Positions 10,353-22,126 of a stretch of DNA of 64,000 nt are shown piece after piece. The stretch lies in NCBI GenBank assembly GCA_030323885.1, contig JASIRB010003438.1, positions 54,930 to 118,929 of the forward strand, given 5' to 3'. Position numbers and translations under genes: made by a program. This stretch comes from Branchipolynoe longqiensis (lineage: Eukaryota > Annelida > Polychaeta > Phyllodocida > Polynoidae). The notes under the pieces were generated by a model. It saw nothing but the letters and a program-made list of their open reading frames with translations, had not been told where the DNA came from and ran no database searches. How positions within the stretch are numbered: position 1 is the stretch's first letter; each line of letters opens with the position of its first letter.

Positions 10353-10936
10353 ATTATTAACAAAGTGTAAGAATTGACAGACAAAGTGATCGACGTAACG
10401 TGAGCCGAGACACGAAGAAACCACGTGCGCACCCACGGGCAAAATATTTCTGGGCCCCTCCCCCCCCCCCGATTGGTCAGTCACATTTCTTTATTACTTT
10501 TACGTGATATTTCAAATAACTTAGGCAGACGGGATTCGAACCCGATATTTTCTCTACGCAATGTATACACATATAACGTTTATATTTGTCATAAACATTG
10601 AGCATCGATATTACATTATATTAACCATCTATAAACCCATTGATCGCAAAGCACCAGGATAGCAGTACTATTTGCTGCCCTTCAAACAGTCGTCCTAAAC
10701 TCTCAGATCACCCCGCCAAATAGTAAATAATTATATGTCGCAGTGTCTAGAACCACAATCATCTGGCGGGACCCACTTCGTGGAGCAGGTTTCCAGGAGA
10801 TAAGAAAAGCAGCATTTCGTGATTAATTTTAATCTGACCTCAAGACTCGGCTTATTAAATATTTGGAGTATTTTTTTGTTAGGAAATTTAATATCTCCAT
10901 CATTAGACTTAAATTGGTTACAATATTTTGTTTTAA
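10353..10936. other. Unassigned stretch with a C10 run
   Basis: AT-rich. It contains a poly-C run at about 10461 and an isolated tRNA-B-box-like GGATTCGAACCC at about 10532 (minus) without a matching A box. No gene recognised. Confidence 0.5.
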
Positions 10937-11694
10937 TAGACGAGATCACCGTTCCGATTGCGCATGCGCTGAAAACGGCGTTGGCAGCAAAGCAAATGCA
11001 TCTGGCCATTGAGTTTGCTGATACGCGTAGGGCAAAACTTCGATTTGATTCAAAATGAATAGAAATACATATATAACAATTTGGCATAAACATGTATGCA
11101 CACATGCAATATAATGATCTGATGAATATAGCCCAGACACAACTAGCCAAGGTTAAACATTTTGAGCTAAGAAACATACAATTCCACACAAAACAATCAG
11201 TCACTTTAAGGCTGATTGATATCCACATCGCTATTATTAATTTTTGTTCTAAATATTAAAATGCCAAATGTGTCAACATACACTTGTTTCAGAGAAATAT
11301 ATAACCAATATCTGATTAACCCTACTCATTTTATAGTTCTACATGTCATTAACCATAGGATATAAATAAAAACATTAATAAAATAAGTAAAACTGACTTT
11401 GGCTATGGCTCTAACACTAGTCTGGGTGCCCAGATTTGTCTAAATCTAAATGCACATGGCATAAGATGTGCTGATTATATTGATGTAAATGCAATGCTGG
11501 ATAAAAGATTAATATCTTAATTTATTATATATATATTTTTAGTTGGTGTTCTATGTTTCAAACAAGAGCTGAGATGAGCTGAAGCTAGCACATTTCATAG
11601 CTGACCCAGTGTGGCATGTGCCATGTGCTGCTCGCATGTTGTTCTTCTACGCATCCCACAATGCACCACACCGCTAGAATGGCGATGTAGTCTA
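10937..11694 (+). mobile_element. MITE-L copy 1
   Basis: Ends TAGACGAGATCACCGTTC and the inverse of TAGACTACATCGCCATTC match at 14 of 18 positions. An inverted copy lies at 46794-47456. The left end holds the palindrome GCGCATGCGC (10960-10969), and 11006-11070 is the internal module shared with J and N. Probable TA target. No coding capacity. Confidence 0.7.
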
Positions 11695-11937
11695 TCAAGG
11701 TTGTTCATATATATCATACTGTGGTTTGATTGTACAATGAGATAGAAAGAGGGAGGGGGGGGGGGGCGCTGCATTACATTTACATTATTATTATCGTGAT
11801 TAATATTCTCAGTATCGTCATTGCCATCGGTATTATCACTGTATATCAGTATCACGTTCAGCATCACGATGCTTACCATCACCACAAGCACCACCACCAC
11901 CTGCGCTGGTGGTGCACCTGCGCTGGTGGTGCATAGG

Positions 11938-12010
11938 GTGATTGCATCAGGGAGCATAGGTAGTGTAATGGTTAGTATTCTAGCCACATAATGGCAAGAA
12001 GGTGGCCGCA
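11938..12010 (+). mobile_element. SINE-A head fragment
   Basis: GTGATTGCATCAGGGAGCAT, then TAGTGTAATGGTTAGTATTC, then a decayed B box. The TGG array begins inside or immediately after the head. Confidence 0.6.
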
Positions 12011-12787
12011 GTGGGGTGTTGGGGGTGGTGATGGGTGGAGGTGGTGGATGGTGGTAGTTGGTGATGGAGGTGGTGGTCGTCGGTGTTGGTGAAGGTGGTG
12101 GTGGATGGTGGTGGTGGTGGTGATGGAGGTGGAGGTGGTGGTGGATGGTGGATGGTGGTGATGGAGATGGTGGAGGTGGTGGTGGTGGATGATGGTGGTG
12201 ATGGTGGTGGTGGTGGTGGTGGTGGTGGTGGTGGTCGGTGGTGGTGGAGGTGGATGTAGATGATGGCGGTGGTGGTGGTAGAGGTGGAGGTGGTGGTGGT
12301 GGTCGGTGGTGTATGGTGGTGATGGGTGGTGGATGGTGGTGGAGGATGATGGTGATGGGTGGTGGTGGACGTGATGCATGGTGGTGGTGGCGGTGGTGGT
12401 GGAAGAGGTGGATGGAGGTGGTGATGGGTGGTGGTGGAGTGTGGTGGTGTTGTTGGTGGTGGAAGAGGTGGATGGTGGTGGTGGATGGTGGTGGTGGATG
12501 GTGGTGGTGGATGGTGGTGGTGGATGGTGGTGGTGGATGGTGGTGGTGGATGGTGGTGGTGGATGGCGGTGGTGGTGGTGGAAGAGGTGGATGGTGGTGG
12601 AAGAGGTGGATGGTGGTGGATGGTGGTGGTGGATGGTGGTGGTGGTGGTAGTGGTGGTGGTGGATGGTGGTGGATGGAGGTGGTGGTGGTCGGTGTTGGT
12701 GAAGGCGGTGGTGGATGGTGGATGGTGGTGGTGGTGGTTGGTGGTGGTTGGAGTTGAAGGGGGAGGGGGGGGGGGGGGGGGGGGGGG
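11985..12787. repeat. TGG-rich array ending in poly-G
   Basis: About 770 bp of TGG/TGGA/GGTGGTGGA steps that end in about 30 nearly pure G residues (12757-12787). Long His/Pro or Trp/Gly frames on either strand are translations of the repeat. 12878-12990 holds short TATA runs. Confidence 0.9.
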
Positions 12788-12984
12788 TAATCACACAGGC
12801 ACAGTTAAGCACCCAGCCATGTAATGGGGGAAGCACCAGACATTCCCACACGATTAGAGATACACCCGCATGATACAGAATATATATATATATAATTATA
12901 TATATAATATATACATGTATATATATAACACATTGAGGATTATATATATCTTATATTCCACATGTATATATATCCCCACCAGAG

Positions 12985-13248
12985 ACATCTACAGGCAACA
13001 CACTGGATAGGTTCAACAATCATACATCGCATAGCTTTACAGGATCTAGGTCATGGCAACCAGTGTCGTGTGGGGGGGGGGTGAAAATTGCAAATATTAC
13101 ACCTAGAGCAGGATTCGAACCCACAGTTCTTGCCATTCCGGGGCTAGAGTACCAACCATTACACAACCTGGGCTCCCTTATGCATTCATCCTACTCATAC
13201 CTACATGTCTCTGTGAAACCTTGCCTGAGAGGTCAGTGCAGACTACTA
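12985..13248 (-). mobile_element. SINE-A copy
   Basis: Minus strand: GTAGTAGTCTGCACTGACC at the right end (13248), head with B box GGGTTCGAATCC near 13105, and tail near 12990-13060. A G9 run interrupts the body at 13073. Confidence 0.7.
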
Positions 13249-13472
13249 CAGTACTGTCCCATTGGCCTTAGCACCCGATATCTCACTCAGTCACATTATC
13301 CCGACACTGAACGAACCATCCAGTGCTCACCACACTCTAGTATTTCTAGCAATACAGAGTACCAGGCAGATTCACTGGCAGGTGTTCATTTTGTAAGTCC
13401 CAGCCGGGGATTCGTCCCATGACCACCCGCATGTGGAGCGGATGCTCTACCCAGTCGGCAATCCCGTCCAGC
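13249..13472 (-). mobile_element. SINE-B copy, tail missing
   Basis: Abuts the SINE-A copy directly. Body motif CACTCAGTCACATTATCC and a B1-type head (CTCTACCCAGTCGGC on plus) with the degenerate B box GGGGATTCGTCCC. Confidence 0.6.
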
Positions 13473-13611
13473 CCGCATAAGTATCGCATCTCAGTGAATG
13501 ACGAGATGTGGGTGGGTGAGTGGGTGGGTGGAAATTAAATGATGTAAATAAAAGTGGTGTGCAGTGTGCGTGTCGCTTACCCTCTGGCTGGAATAAGAAG
13601 CAGGAGAGTGT

Positions 13612-14250
13612 GGGGGGGGGGGGGGGGGGGGGAGATGGGGGAGGAAGAGGGGGAGGAGGCGGCTGGGGGAGGAAGGGAGGGAGGGAGGGGAGGAGGAGAA
13701 GCGGGAGGAAGAGCGGGAGGAAGAGCGGGAGGAAGAGCGGGAGGAAGAGGGGGAAGAAGAGGGGGAGGAAGAGGGGAGGAGGGGGAGGGGAGGAGGAGGA
13801 GGAGGAGGAGGAGGAGGGAGGAGGAAGGGAGGAGGAGGGGAGGGGGGGAGGGGAGGAGGAGGAGGGGAGGAAGGGAGGAAAGGAGGAAGGGGAGGAAGGG
13901 GAGGAGGGGAGGGGGGGAGGAGAGGGAGGAGGGGGATGAGGGCGATGAGGGGGGGGGGGGGGGAGGAGGGGGAGGAGGGGGGAGGGCGAGGAGGGGGGAG
14001 GAGGGGGAGGAATGGGGAGGAAGGGGGAGGAGAAGGGGAGGGAGAGGAAGAGGGGAGGAGGAGGCGGAAGGGAGGATGGGAGAAGGAGGTTGGGGAGAAG
14101 GAGGTTGGGGAGGAGGAGGAGGAGAATGAGGAGGTGGGGGAGGAGGATGGGGAGGAGGATGGGGAGGAGGATGGGGGGGGGGGGGAGGAGGGAGAGAGGA
14201 GAAGGAGGAGATGGGAGCGGTGTTGGGGGGGGGGGGGGGGGGGGGGGGGA
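13612..14250. repeat. GGA-rich purine tract bounded by poly-G
   Basis: About 640 bp almost without pyrimidines on the plus strand, with G runs of about 20 at both ends (about 13612-13632 and 14225-14249). Pro/Ser-rich minus frames and Gly/Arg/Glu-rich plus frames come from the repeat. Confidence 0.9.
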
Positions 14251-15004
14251 TAAAGAAACACACAAACGATGCAGTGTAATGCGGGAAGTGGAACGGAACT
14301 GGAGACGGTGGCAGACGACAAGTGGCGCGTCAGGATACAATACACAGGCTTTGATGGTGTCTAGTTATTCATAATCACATAATAATAGGTTCTATACAGT
14401 GTGTGTATATATGTATGTACATATATATATATATATATACAGTGTGTGTATATATGTATGTACATATATACACAGTAGTCACGATATATGTGGAATATAA
14501 TTGCAGTTACATGGATATAAATTTATTGCATGTTATATATTATAAATATTTATTGTCCAAATGTACTATTTGCTGCTGGCCAGCTCCTCACTACGTCACG
14601 TTGCTGCTTCCCGCCCTCAGGGGATGGGAAGAGAGGGTGGGGGGGGGGGGGGTCCTGATGTTCAAAATAAACTCACGAGCTGCATCCTTGAAATGAGCAC
14701 AAAACTCACTCTCCGTGTTTCAGGTGAAAAATAATGTCCCATTTTGGTCAAGTTATGAACGACAAAATAAAAATTAAACCAAGTGTAATAATTACTCGGC
14801 GAAATTAAGCTAGTTAGTAGACGGCTACACCCGTTTGGTGATTAGAATGGGGTTGAATGGCGCCACTCTGCGGCGTCGATGGACACTGCAGTCAGCGCAC
14901 AGGGCGCATGCGCACTGCCAACACGGTTAGCAGGCTGCCAAGGGGCGTGCACCTGGCAAAGCAGGAAGTTCAGGAGCGGTGGGCTGTATGTTGAATATGG
15001 TCGA
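14251..15004. other. Unassigned stretch
   Basis: Holds a duplicated TGTGTATATATGTATGTAC segment (14400-14470), a G run at 14639-14652 and, at 14904-14913, a GCGCATGCGC palindrome in locally GC-rich sequence. No gene recognised. Confidence 0.5.
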
Positions 15005-15620
15005 GGAGAGAAATGTGAGTGTGAGTGTGGGTGTGGGTGTGGGCGTCGTGTGTGCGGGGGGAGGAAGGGAGGGAGGGAGGGGGAGAGAGAGAGGGAGGGC
15101 GGGAGAGAGAGACAGAGACAAAAAGAGGGAGAGGGGAGAGGGGAGAGGGGAGAGGGGAGAGGGGAGGAAGGGCGTATGGGGAGAGGAGGAGACGAGAACG
15201 AGGGAGAAGGAGAAGGGGAGAGGAGGGGAAGACGGGAAAGAGGGGGTGAGGAAGACGAAGAGTGGGCGAGGGAGAGGGGTGGAGGGGGAGAGCAGAGTAG
15301 AGGGAGGGTAGGGATGACGTGGGGAAGAGGGAGCGGGACACAGAGGGAGAATGAGAGGGAGGGCGAGGGGGCGAGGTAGAGGTGTGGGGGGGGGGAGAGG
15401 GAGGTGGAGGTGGAGGGGGAGCGGGAGAGGGAGGGGGGAAGAGGGATGGGAGAGGGAGAAGGAGAAGGATGGAGAGGGAGGGGGGAGGGGGGAGGGGGAG
15501 GGGGGGAGGGGGAGAGGGGGGAGGGGGAGAGGGAGGTTGAGAGAGGGGGAGGGACAGGGACAGGGACAGGGACAGGGAGAGGGAGAGGGAGAGGGAGAGG
15601 GAGAGGGAGAGGGAGAGGGA
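15005..15620. repeat. GGGAGA-rich purine tract
   Basis: About 600 bp of GGGAGAGGGA-type sequence, ending in a regular (GGGAGA)n and GGGACA hexamer array at 15550-15620. Strong purine strand asymmetry. Confidence 0.9.
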
Positions 15621-15717
15621 GCATTTCAATGTATGCATATAAAGGGCACTATGCAGATTCGATTCGGCAATTCCTGCTGAACAGAAGCAGCCAGACCTTC
15701 TGTAATAAAAGTGCCAC

Positions 15718-16196
15718 CTAAGCCATAATCGATTAACACGACCCGGGCCACTCTGGTCACCAGAGTAGTCAGAATTTCAAATCGAACACCGTGAGTAGAG
15801 TCGACAAATACACGTGCCGTGTGCAAAACGATCCGACCCCAGTAACCCACCTCTTGGCTGGGGTTGGCTACGAGCGATGACGTCACATTTGCGCTGGTAC
15901 CATCCTGCAGGATAACAGCTACTAGTACCAGTCATACATGTTGTTGTTTTTAATAACCTAGATTAATTAAATGGAAATATAACTAAACTATGCCATCATA
16001 AAATATTCTAAATCCTATTTTGCTGTAGTTTTATCAGTTATTAAAAAAAAAAAAAAGCTTTTGGATTAAGCCCCCATTTTTTTCCACCCTGAGCATGGAG
16101 AAGCATATTTGATTATTCAACCTGAGTCTGTAGGATGTGCGCATGCGCCAAAAAGTGGCTCGGGTGACCCGAGTTGATTAATCGATTATGCTCCTA
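15718..16196. mobile_element. MITE-U, single copy
   Basis: Left CATAATCGATTAACACGACC and the inverse right end CATAATCGATTAATCAACTC, with CCCGGGCCACTC against CCCGAGCCACTT inside, form imperfect TIRs of about 45 bp. GCGCATGCGC sits near the right end at 16139. No coding capacity. Boundaries are good to a few bases. Confidence 0.6.
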
Positions 16197-16283
16197 GAGG
16201 TGTCTCCTCCATAGATCACGTGACAACTGCATCTGTCTCTTTGGGAAGACGCCGCTAATTGTGTCTTTGCTTGGATTTCACAT

Positions 16284-16540
16284 CATGGCAATATATAAGG
16301 TCATATCAGGATGGGTACCGACTTAATATTATGACTGTGCCCTCATTCCGACTGTATAGTGATAGTGCTGCCCCAGTAGAAGACCAGACCCTCCGACACA
16401 ATGACCCGATATCCCACTTAGTCATGTTATTCTGATAAGGAGTCAGTAAACCAGTTCTTGCATTATCCTATTAATGTCGAGCACCAGGCTAGGAAGCGAC
16501 AAGTATCTATTTTGTCAGTCATTGATTTGACTCGACGTAT
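16284..16540 (-). mobile_element. SINE-B copy, headless
   Basis: Tail GGCAATATATAAGGTCATAT at the left, body to TTGATTTGACTCGACG at the right. The head is missing and the body has small insertions. Confidence 0.7.
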
Positions 16541-17095
16541 TCAGTATTCGAAAGCTATTTTCAATATTCCTAAATGCCTTTCAGTGACACTTTTACCGTG
16601 GAAAATAAACAATTACATAATATTCCAAGCAACCTTTCCTTGTATGGTCCAAGGAGGGTTTTTTTTTTTTTTTACAATAGAATATTTTAGCGTTGTTTTT
16701 GTTGTTGGATACATGGAAAGATTGCCATTTTTTTAGACTGGCGAATCCGTAACGAAACAAACAAATGCGTATTTGCGTATATTCAGTGTTCGATTCCTTA
16801 ACAAATACGGAAGAACATGGGAGTGCGCGCAGGTCTGATTCCGTGCTTAATTTGCACACATCTTTCATCCACACATTAGATTTATATCTTGAAATATATA
16901 TAATCATTTGTTTTTTTATTGAAAAAAAAAAATGGCACCTGCACCAACAAAAATATGTGCGGGAAGCATTTTTAAATCATCACCAGCCACTTGACCTGTG
17001 ACGTCATCTGCCATCATGACATGAGCAGTAAGCATGTGGTTTGTGACAGCCAATTGACACTATTCATGCAGCGGCCATGTTGAAACCAGACCGAG
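16541..17095. other. Unassigned AT-rich stretch
   Basis: Contains T and A homopolymers (about 16661 and 16921). No open frame with a recognisable domain and no repeat family recognised. Confidence 0.5.
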
Positions 17096-17099
17096 GATG

Positions 17100-17745
17100 C
17101 GAGGTGCCGCTCTAGGAGGCACCCATATGCCTTCACCACACACACCCTACACACTTAACACACACACCCTACACACACCTACAACCCCACACACCCCCTA
17201 CTCACACCTACAGCCCAACAATCACCACACACCCTGTACACACCTACAGCCCAACCACACACACCCTCAACACCCACCACACACCCCCTACACACACACA
17301 TCCAGTCCAATGGCACACACCCTCAACACCCACCACAAACACCCTACACACACCTAGAGCCCAACCACACAACACCCGCAACACCCACCGCACACCCCCT
17401 ACAGACCTACGGCTACCACACACACCTACAGCCCAACCACACACACCCTCAACCACCCCTACACACACCTAAAGCCCAACCACACACACCCTCAACACCC
17501 ACCACACACCCCATACACACCCACCCTCAACACCCACCACACACCCCACACACCCCTACAGCCCAACCACACACACCCTCAACGCCCACCACACACCCCA
17601 TACACACACCTACAGCCCAACCACACACACCCTCAACGCCCACCACACACCCCATCACCTCCACCACATATCCCTACACCCCAACCACACACACCTCAAC
17701 CCCCACCACACACACCTACATCCCAACCACATCCCTAAACCCCAA
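17100..17745. repeat. C-rich CACACCCT minisatellite
   Basis: Imperfect unit of about 50 bp combining ACACACCTACAGCCCAACCA and CACCCTCAACACCCACCACA. There are about 12 units, strongly C-rich on plus. 17746-17984 has nothing recognised. Confidence 0.85.
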
Positions 17746-17984
17746 TAGCCAGAAAGGGCGAAGCCTTTACATCACTGTAAAAATGTTCTGATGAATAAAC
17801 ACAAACCTGACACTTGATCATGAGGATCAGCTTCCCGCAATGTCATGTTCCTCTCACCTCATCTTACCTCAGCAACAGTACCTTCTTGATTAACCTTTAC
17901 CTGAAGAGCACGTGAAGAGAAGCGGCCATCTTGGATTTACATCGGCCGATTTTCAATGAAATGCCACAATTGAATTAACAAAAA

Positions 17985-18232
17985 TATATTTTTGTTGTTG
18001 GTACATTAGTTGATTAAGCATGGGAAATTTCAATCACGAAAATTGGTTTTCTTCTGTCCATTGCTCCTTGCCGTATCATAATAATGCCAAGGGCCAGGCT
18101 AAGTAGCGACAGTATTCATTTTTAAATCATTACTTTGACCCAGCCAGGATCGAAACCAGGGTTTAGACTTGGAATCCTATGACCGATGAAAGCAGGAGGC
18201 GGACGCACAACCCATTCGACCATCCCGACTTT
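17985..18232 (-). mobile_element. SINE-B variant with tail t2, head B2
   Basis: The body from the head to CTCCTTGCC matches SINE-B, but the hairpin tail is replaced by t2 (on plus GTTGATTAAGCATGGGAAAT, then TTTCAATCACGA). The same body-tail junction occurs at 27362, 30503 and 34214. Confidence 0.7.
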
Positions 18233-18237
18233 CCCAG

Positions 18238-18513
18238 ACAAACAAATGGCTAGGACCCTCACCAGTAAATGGCAGACATTTGGGTTTGAATCCCATTCTA
18301 GATATAATGTTTGCATTTTTTAGAATACCCCTCCCCCATCTCCCCATCTGCACCACTCCCATAACACTGGTGCCGTGACCAGGATTCCGGAAACGCTTAG
18401 GGATGCATGGTGTTGAACCTGCACTGTGCATGTAAATATAACGGAAGTGTGCTACCTGGATATTTGTAATCATGAGTATGGGACTTACGATTCCAGGGAG
18501 ATGCAAGTTTGTT
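18238..18513 (+). mobile_element. SINE-A copy, 5' decayed
   Basis: Head partly recognisable with GGGTTTGAATCCC, then CACTGGTGCCGTGACCAGGA and the tail ending TTACGATTCCAGGGAGATGC. The tail here is intact and not expanded, useful as a reference for copies that grew TATG arrays. Confidence 0.7.
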
Positions 18514-18840
18514 ATATTTAACGATGCCTCTAGAGCGCTTTGATTTTTAATATCGGCTATTGGACATCAAACATATGGTCATTCTGACATTTACAAAAAA
18601 AAGTAAACCTGCTGCCGCCACATAGGCTACTCGTTCCGATAAGCAGCAAGGGATCTTTTATATGCACTTTCCCAGAGACAGGACAGCACATACCACAGCC
18701 TTTGATGAACCAGTGGTTGACTGCAGGTTGGAACGGAAAATAACCCAAACTGCAAATGGGTCCACTGAGCAGGATCGATCGCATGACCCACACCTTCACA
18801 GGTGGACACTCTGCTGCCTGAGCTACGTCACTCTCCTCCA
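18514..18840 (-). mobile_element. SINE-V, mollusc-type SINE
   Basis: On plus: GATGCCTCTAGAGCGCTTTG, GGCTATTGGACATCAAACAT, AGCAAGGGATCTTTTATATG, ACAGGACAGCACATACCACA and GATCGATCGCATGACC in order. This is the core I remember as very common in mollusc genomes. The tRNA-like head is at the right end (minus: GTAGCTCAGGCAGCAGAGTG, then GGTCATGCGATCGATCC). Only one copy seen here. Its presence is the best taxonomic clue. Confidence 0.75.
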
Positions 18841-19071
18841 GGGAGACGAACGAGTATAGCGAGTTGCAGTCACCTCTAAGGTGAAATGTCACCTCCCCAG
18901 GTGAAACCGCCAGATAAAGCTTCAAGAAAAAAAAATATATATATATATTTATATATATATCGACAAACTGTCTAACGGTGAAAACAAGTCTATTCAGACT
19001 TATCCATAATAGGCAGTATAAATCTTCAAGAAGAAAAAAAAATGTCGGCATTAATAGCCTGAGTGTATGAG

Positions 19072-19150
19072 GGAACCGAGATAGCCTAATGTTTATTTTA
19101 GGACACTCACCCCGTGATGGCACAGATGTAGGTTCTAGTCCCATGCTAGG
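19072..19150 (+). mobile_element. Diverged SINE-A-like head
   Basis: GGGAACCGAGATAGCCTAAT, then CGTGATGGCACAGATG and the B box GGTTCTAGTCCC. It is cut off by MITE-S six bases later. Confidence 0.45.
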
Positions 19151-19155
19151 TAGGC

Positions 19156-19430
19156 TAATGCTAGGTACACACCTACCGTATACGATTCGCGCACTAAAAC
19201 TCGCGACCCGACCCAACCCGACCCGCTTAAACCTGAAAACAGGCCGATTCATTTTTCGAATCGCGAATCGCAATCGTAAGGAAGCAGTTTTAGCCCTAAA
19301 ACTGAGTTTTAAGTCGCGAATCGCAATCGGTAGGTGTACGAGGGGAGCGCACACCTCACGACTTTTGGGCAGTTTTAGATCGTATACGGTAGGTGGGTGC
19401 GGAAAAACGGTAGGTGTGTACTTAGCATTA
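19156..19430. mobile_element. MITE-S
   Basis: Ends TAATGCTAGGTACACACCTA and the inverse TAATGCTAAGTACACACCTA match at 19 of 20. Inside, CGCGAATCGCAATCG occurs twice and GTATACGATC/GTATACGATT is mirrored. About 275 bp, palindromic overall, no coding capacity. The target duplication is not resolved. Confidence 0.75.
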
Positions 19431-19856
19431 CACCACATTTGTTTTGCAACATCTCTCCCAAGACCAATAAATCAAGACGACACTGAAAAAGACCACAGAA
19501 GGTCATTTGAAGGTCACAGAAGCAAATATTCACGGACGCCTAGTCCATGAGGTTGAGTGAAGGTGAAGTAGTTAAGAGCTTGGCAAATACTCAACATTCG
19601 AATGGGAAAATGGAATCAAATAGATATCATGATGTACACATCTGCTCTGTTCTAGTACTGCTCTGTTGGGTCGAGGCCAGATTGGCAGTGTTAGCCACGA
19701 TTATAAAAACAACACATCATTTGCTATCGCATTGGAAACCATTCAGAGGTTCCTTTTTTTAAATGTACATTCTATATATTTTCTTTGTAATACAAATGTG
19801 GAACATGTATACATTCGTAATCACATGGCATGTCATTGTACAAAATCGCTGGTGAA
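19431..19856. other. Unassigned stretch
   Basis: Mixed sequence with no recognised element or gene; contains a short direct repeat GAAGGTCA. Confidence 0.45.
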
Positions 19857-20360
19857 CTTAAAGTGGTATAGTCCGACGGTTTTGAATGTATCTCTTTTTT
19901 ATCTATAGATTGAGGTGGATTAGGTTGATTGCTATAATCTACTTTACCAAAGACCCTATAATACTAAGACGGCTCACTCAGCCTGTACTGTGTAATCAAA
20001 ATGATCAAACCCACCACTTGGTGCGGTGGGTGTTCTCTTGGTTAAACATTCACTATATTATATATATAAATGTATATATGAATGTGAAAGATGTGTGACG
20101 ATGGTGATTATGATGATTATGATGTGTATTTGTTCATAGCAATTTCATATTGATGTGTATTCATACTTACCTATCTCATGTATAATATAATTGTATGTGT
20201 TTACATGTGAAACACCAACCAGCAGCTGGGCTGATCAAACCCACCACAAGGTGGCACTGCAAAATTTACATTACCATGGGAGAGATAGTGAGTGAGCCGT
20301 CTTAGTATTAGAGGGTCTTTGACTTTACTTTAGTTTGAAGTAACTTTTATTTTTAAGGGG
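19857..20360 (+). mobile_element. MITE-D copy split by MITE-O
   Basis: Left part CTTAAAGTGGTATAGTCCG to ATAATCTACTTTAC, right part ACTTTACTTTAGTTTGAAGT to TTTTATTTTTAA. Together they follow the D consensus without loss. The D 3' half is missing, replaced by a SINE-B head. Confidence 0.7.
19948..20321. mobile_element. MITE-O inserted in MITE-D
   Basis: 374 bp. Ends CAAAGACCCTATAATACTAA and the inverse CAAAGACCCTCTAATACTAA continue as TIRs for about 33 bp. The 7-bp direct repeat ACTTTAC flanks it at 19941-19947 and 20322-20328. Inside, CAAACCCACCACNNGGTG occurs twice. The 7-bp TSD is close to hAT (8 bp), but class is inference. Confidence 0.8.
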
Positions 20361-20361
20361 G

Positions 20362-20466
20362 CCGGAAGTGGTGGCCGAATCGGTAGAACGCAGGCTTCGC
20401 GTGTGGAAGTTTGGGAGTTGAATCTTGGTCGAGTCAAAACCAATGACTTAGAAAATTGATACTTGC
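20362..20466 (+). mobile_element. SINE-B head fragment, B1
   Basis: GTGGTGGCCGAATCGGTAGA through GAAAATTGATACTTGCC, then an abrupt stop. Only the first third of the SINE remains. Confidence 0.7.
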
Positions 20467-20519
20467 CGAATTAGAATGTCTATCCAGAATTAACGTGTGT
20501 CCTATATTGTGTGTCCACA

Positions 20520-20970
20520 CCAGCTTATCATTAAATAATAATACCAATAGTGGTAATACTAGTAATAATATACTTAATAATACTACTGATAATAATACGA
20601 TAGTAACAGTAGTAGTAACAGTTGGATTAATAATATTAATATTAGTATCAATAATATTCATAATAATGACCATGATATTCATATTTGTATTTAGGATATT
20701 CGTTATAATATTCATGATAATTGTAATATTCATGATATTGATCATATATTCATAAAATCCATAATATTCACAATATCCTAAATGTTCGCAATATTCATAA
20801 TATTCATAATATTCACGATATTCACAATATTCATAATACTCACAAAATTCATAATATTCATAATATTCATAATATTCATTATAGTAGCAGTAATGATGAT
20901 GACAATGTGGAAGACGTTGATAATAATGTTGATGATTTTGATCATCATCATCATCCATCATCATCATCAT
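20520..20970. repeat. AT-rich ATAATATTC-type array
   Basis: Trinucleotide-like AATAAT steps, then a 9-bp ATAATATTC unit (about 20760-20880), then a short ATC run ending at the P element. Low-complexity open frames are not genes. Confidence 0.8.
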
Positions 20971-21370
20971 TAGATAAAGGATTCACCCGGTACTTGCAGT
21001 ACACGGGTGAATACCAGCCCTATATAAAAACGGTCGAAAAAGCAGGGAAATGAAATGAGAGCCTAATTTCACAATCTAAGAAGCACCATTTATTCTTTCT
21101 ATATGTCTTCATATTTCCCTGCTACCTTTCGAGTTGAAAAATATAATCAAATATCTAGTTTAATAAGATTTAAAAGTGAAATCGACGGTGTTCTATGGCC
21201 GCCATCTTCTCTTTTTGCATTCTCTCCCATTTCACCAACTCTGTGCCATTTGATACTGGAGGCAGGCATTCATTCTACTTCCTGTTCTATACTAAAGCTA
21301 TTTTCGCCCGTATTTACACTACGTTGTCGTTCACCTGTGTACTACAAGTACCGGGTGAATCTTTTATCTA
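20971..21370 (+). mobile_element. MITE-P copy 2
   Basis: 400 bp, ends TAGATAAAGGATTCACCCGG and CCGGGTGAATCTTTTATCTA. Same orientation as copy 1. The next P copy is inverted 343 bp downstream. 21371-21713 between them has no recognised content. Confidence 0.85.
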
Positions 21371-21713
21371 CATCATAAACCCAATATGGGACTGCACATT
21401 TCATGTCTCTGGAATGTACATTAACCTCGCTATCTCACCTCGGCCAATACTCGTAGCAAGAATGCCGCGGACTGCAAACTTCATATTGGGCAATAACTGC
21501 TTAACATTAATGATTCATAATTGAATACAGGCAGGCCTGTTGGGGCACGTGGTAAGTGTGGGCCGCATGTGTAGACTACGTAAGTAGGGCGCGTTGTGTC
21601 ATGGTGCGACACATGCCCAAACAAGACCTATCACCTGCAAGGGGCACCTCCATGCAGCAGGCACAGGGAATTATAACGCAATAACAATGGCTTTAAACAA
21701 ACATCTCATTATC

Positions 21714-22126
21714 TAGATAAAAGATTCACCCTTGTAGTACACGGGTGAACGACAACGTAGTGTAAATACGGGCGAAAATAGCTTTAGTATGGAACATGAA
21801 GTAGAAACTGTGGTTCCAGGATCAAATGGCTACATATATAGGCACAGAGTTGGTGAAATGTGCGAGAATGCAAAAAGACAAGATGGCAGTGCTAGAACGC
21901 CGTCGATTTCACTTTTAAATCTTATTAAACTAGATATTTTATTATATTTTTCAACTCAAAGGTAGCGGGTAAATATGAAGACATGTACAAAGAATAAATG
22001 TTGCTTCTTAGATTGTGAAATTAGGCTCTCATAAAAACTCAGTTCATTGGCCCGATTTTTCGACCATTTTTATATCAGGCTGGTCTTCACCCGTGTACTG
22101 CGAGTACCGGGTGAATCCTTTATCTA
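21714..22126 (-). mobile_element. MITE-P copy 3
   Basis: 413 bp, inverted relative to copy 2, ends TAGATAAAAGATTCACCC and GGGTGAATCCTTTATCTA. It lies against a SINE-B fragment on the right. Confidence 0.85.

Noticed and set aside
10517..10560. tRNA 3' half on minus (GGGTTCGAATCCC)
   Set aside because: No D-arm or acceptor partner found 50-75 bp upstream; probably a SINE relic or chance.
11595..12851. 418-codon Pro/His-rich minus frame
   Set aside because: Arises from the TGG array; composition and multi-frame openness mark it as repeat translation.
13447..14345. Long Pro/Ser-rich and Gly/Arg/Glu-rich frames
   Set aside because: All lie in the GGA-rich purine tract, open in all frames for lack of T on plus.
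18557..19438. 293-codon minus frame
   Set aside because: Runs through SINE-V, an AT run and MITE-S; no conserved motif and explained by chance openness across repeats.
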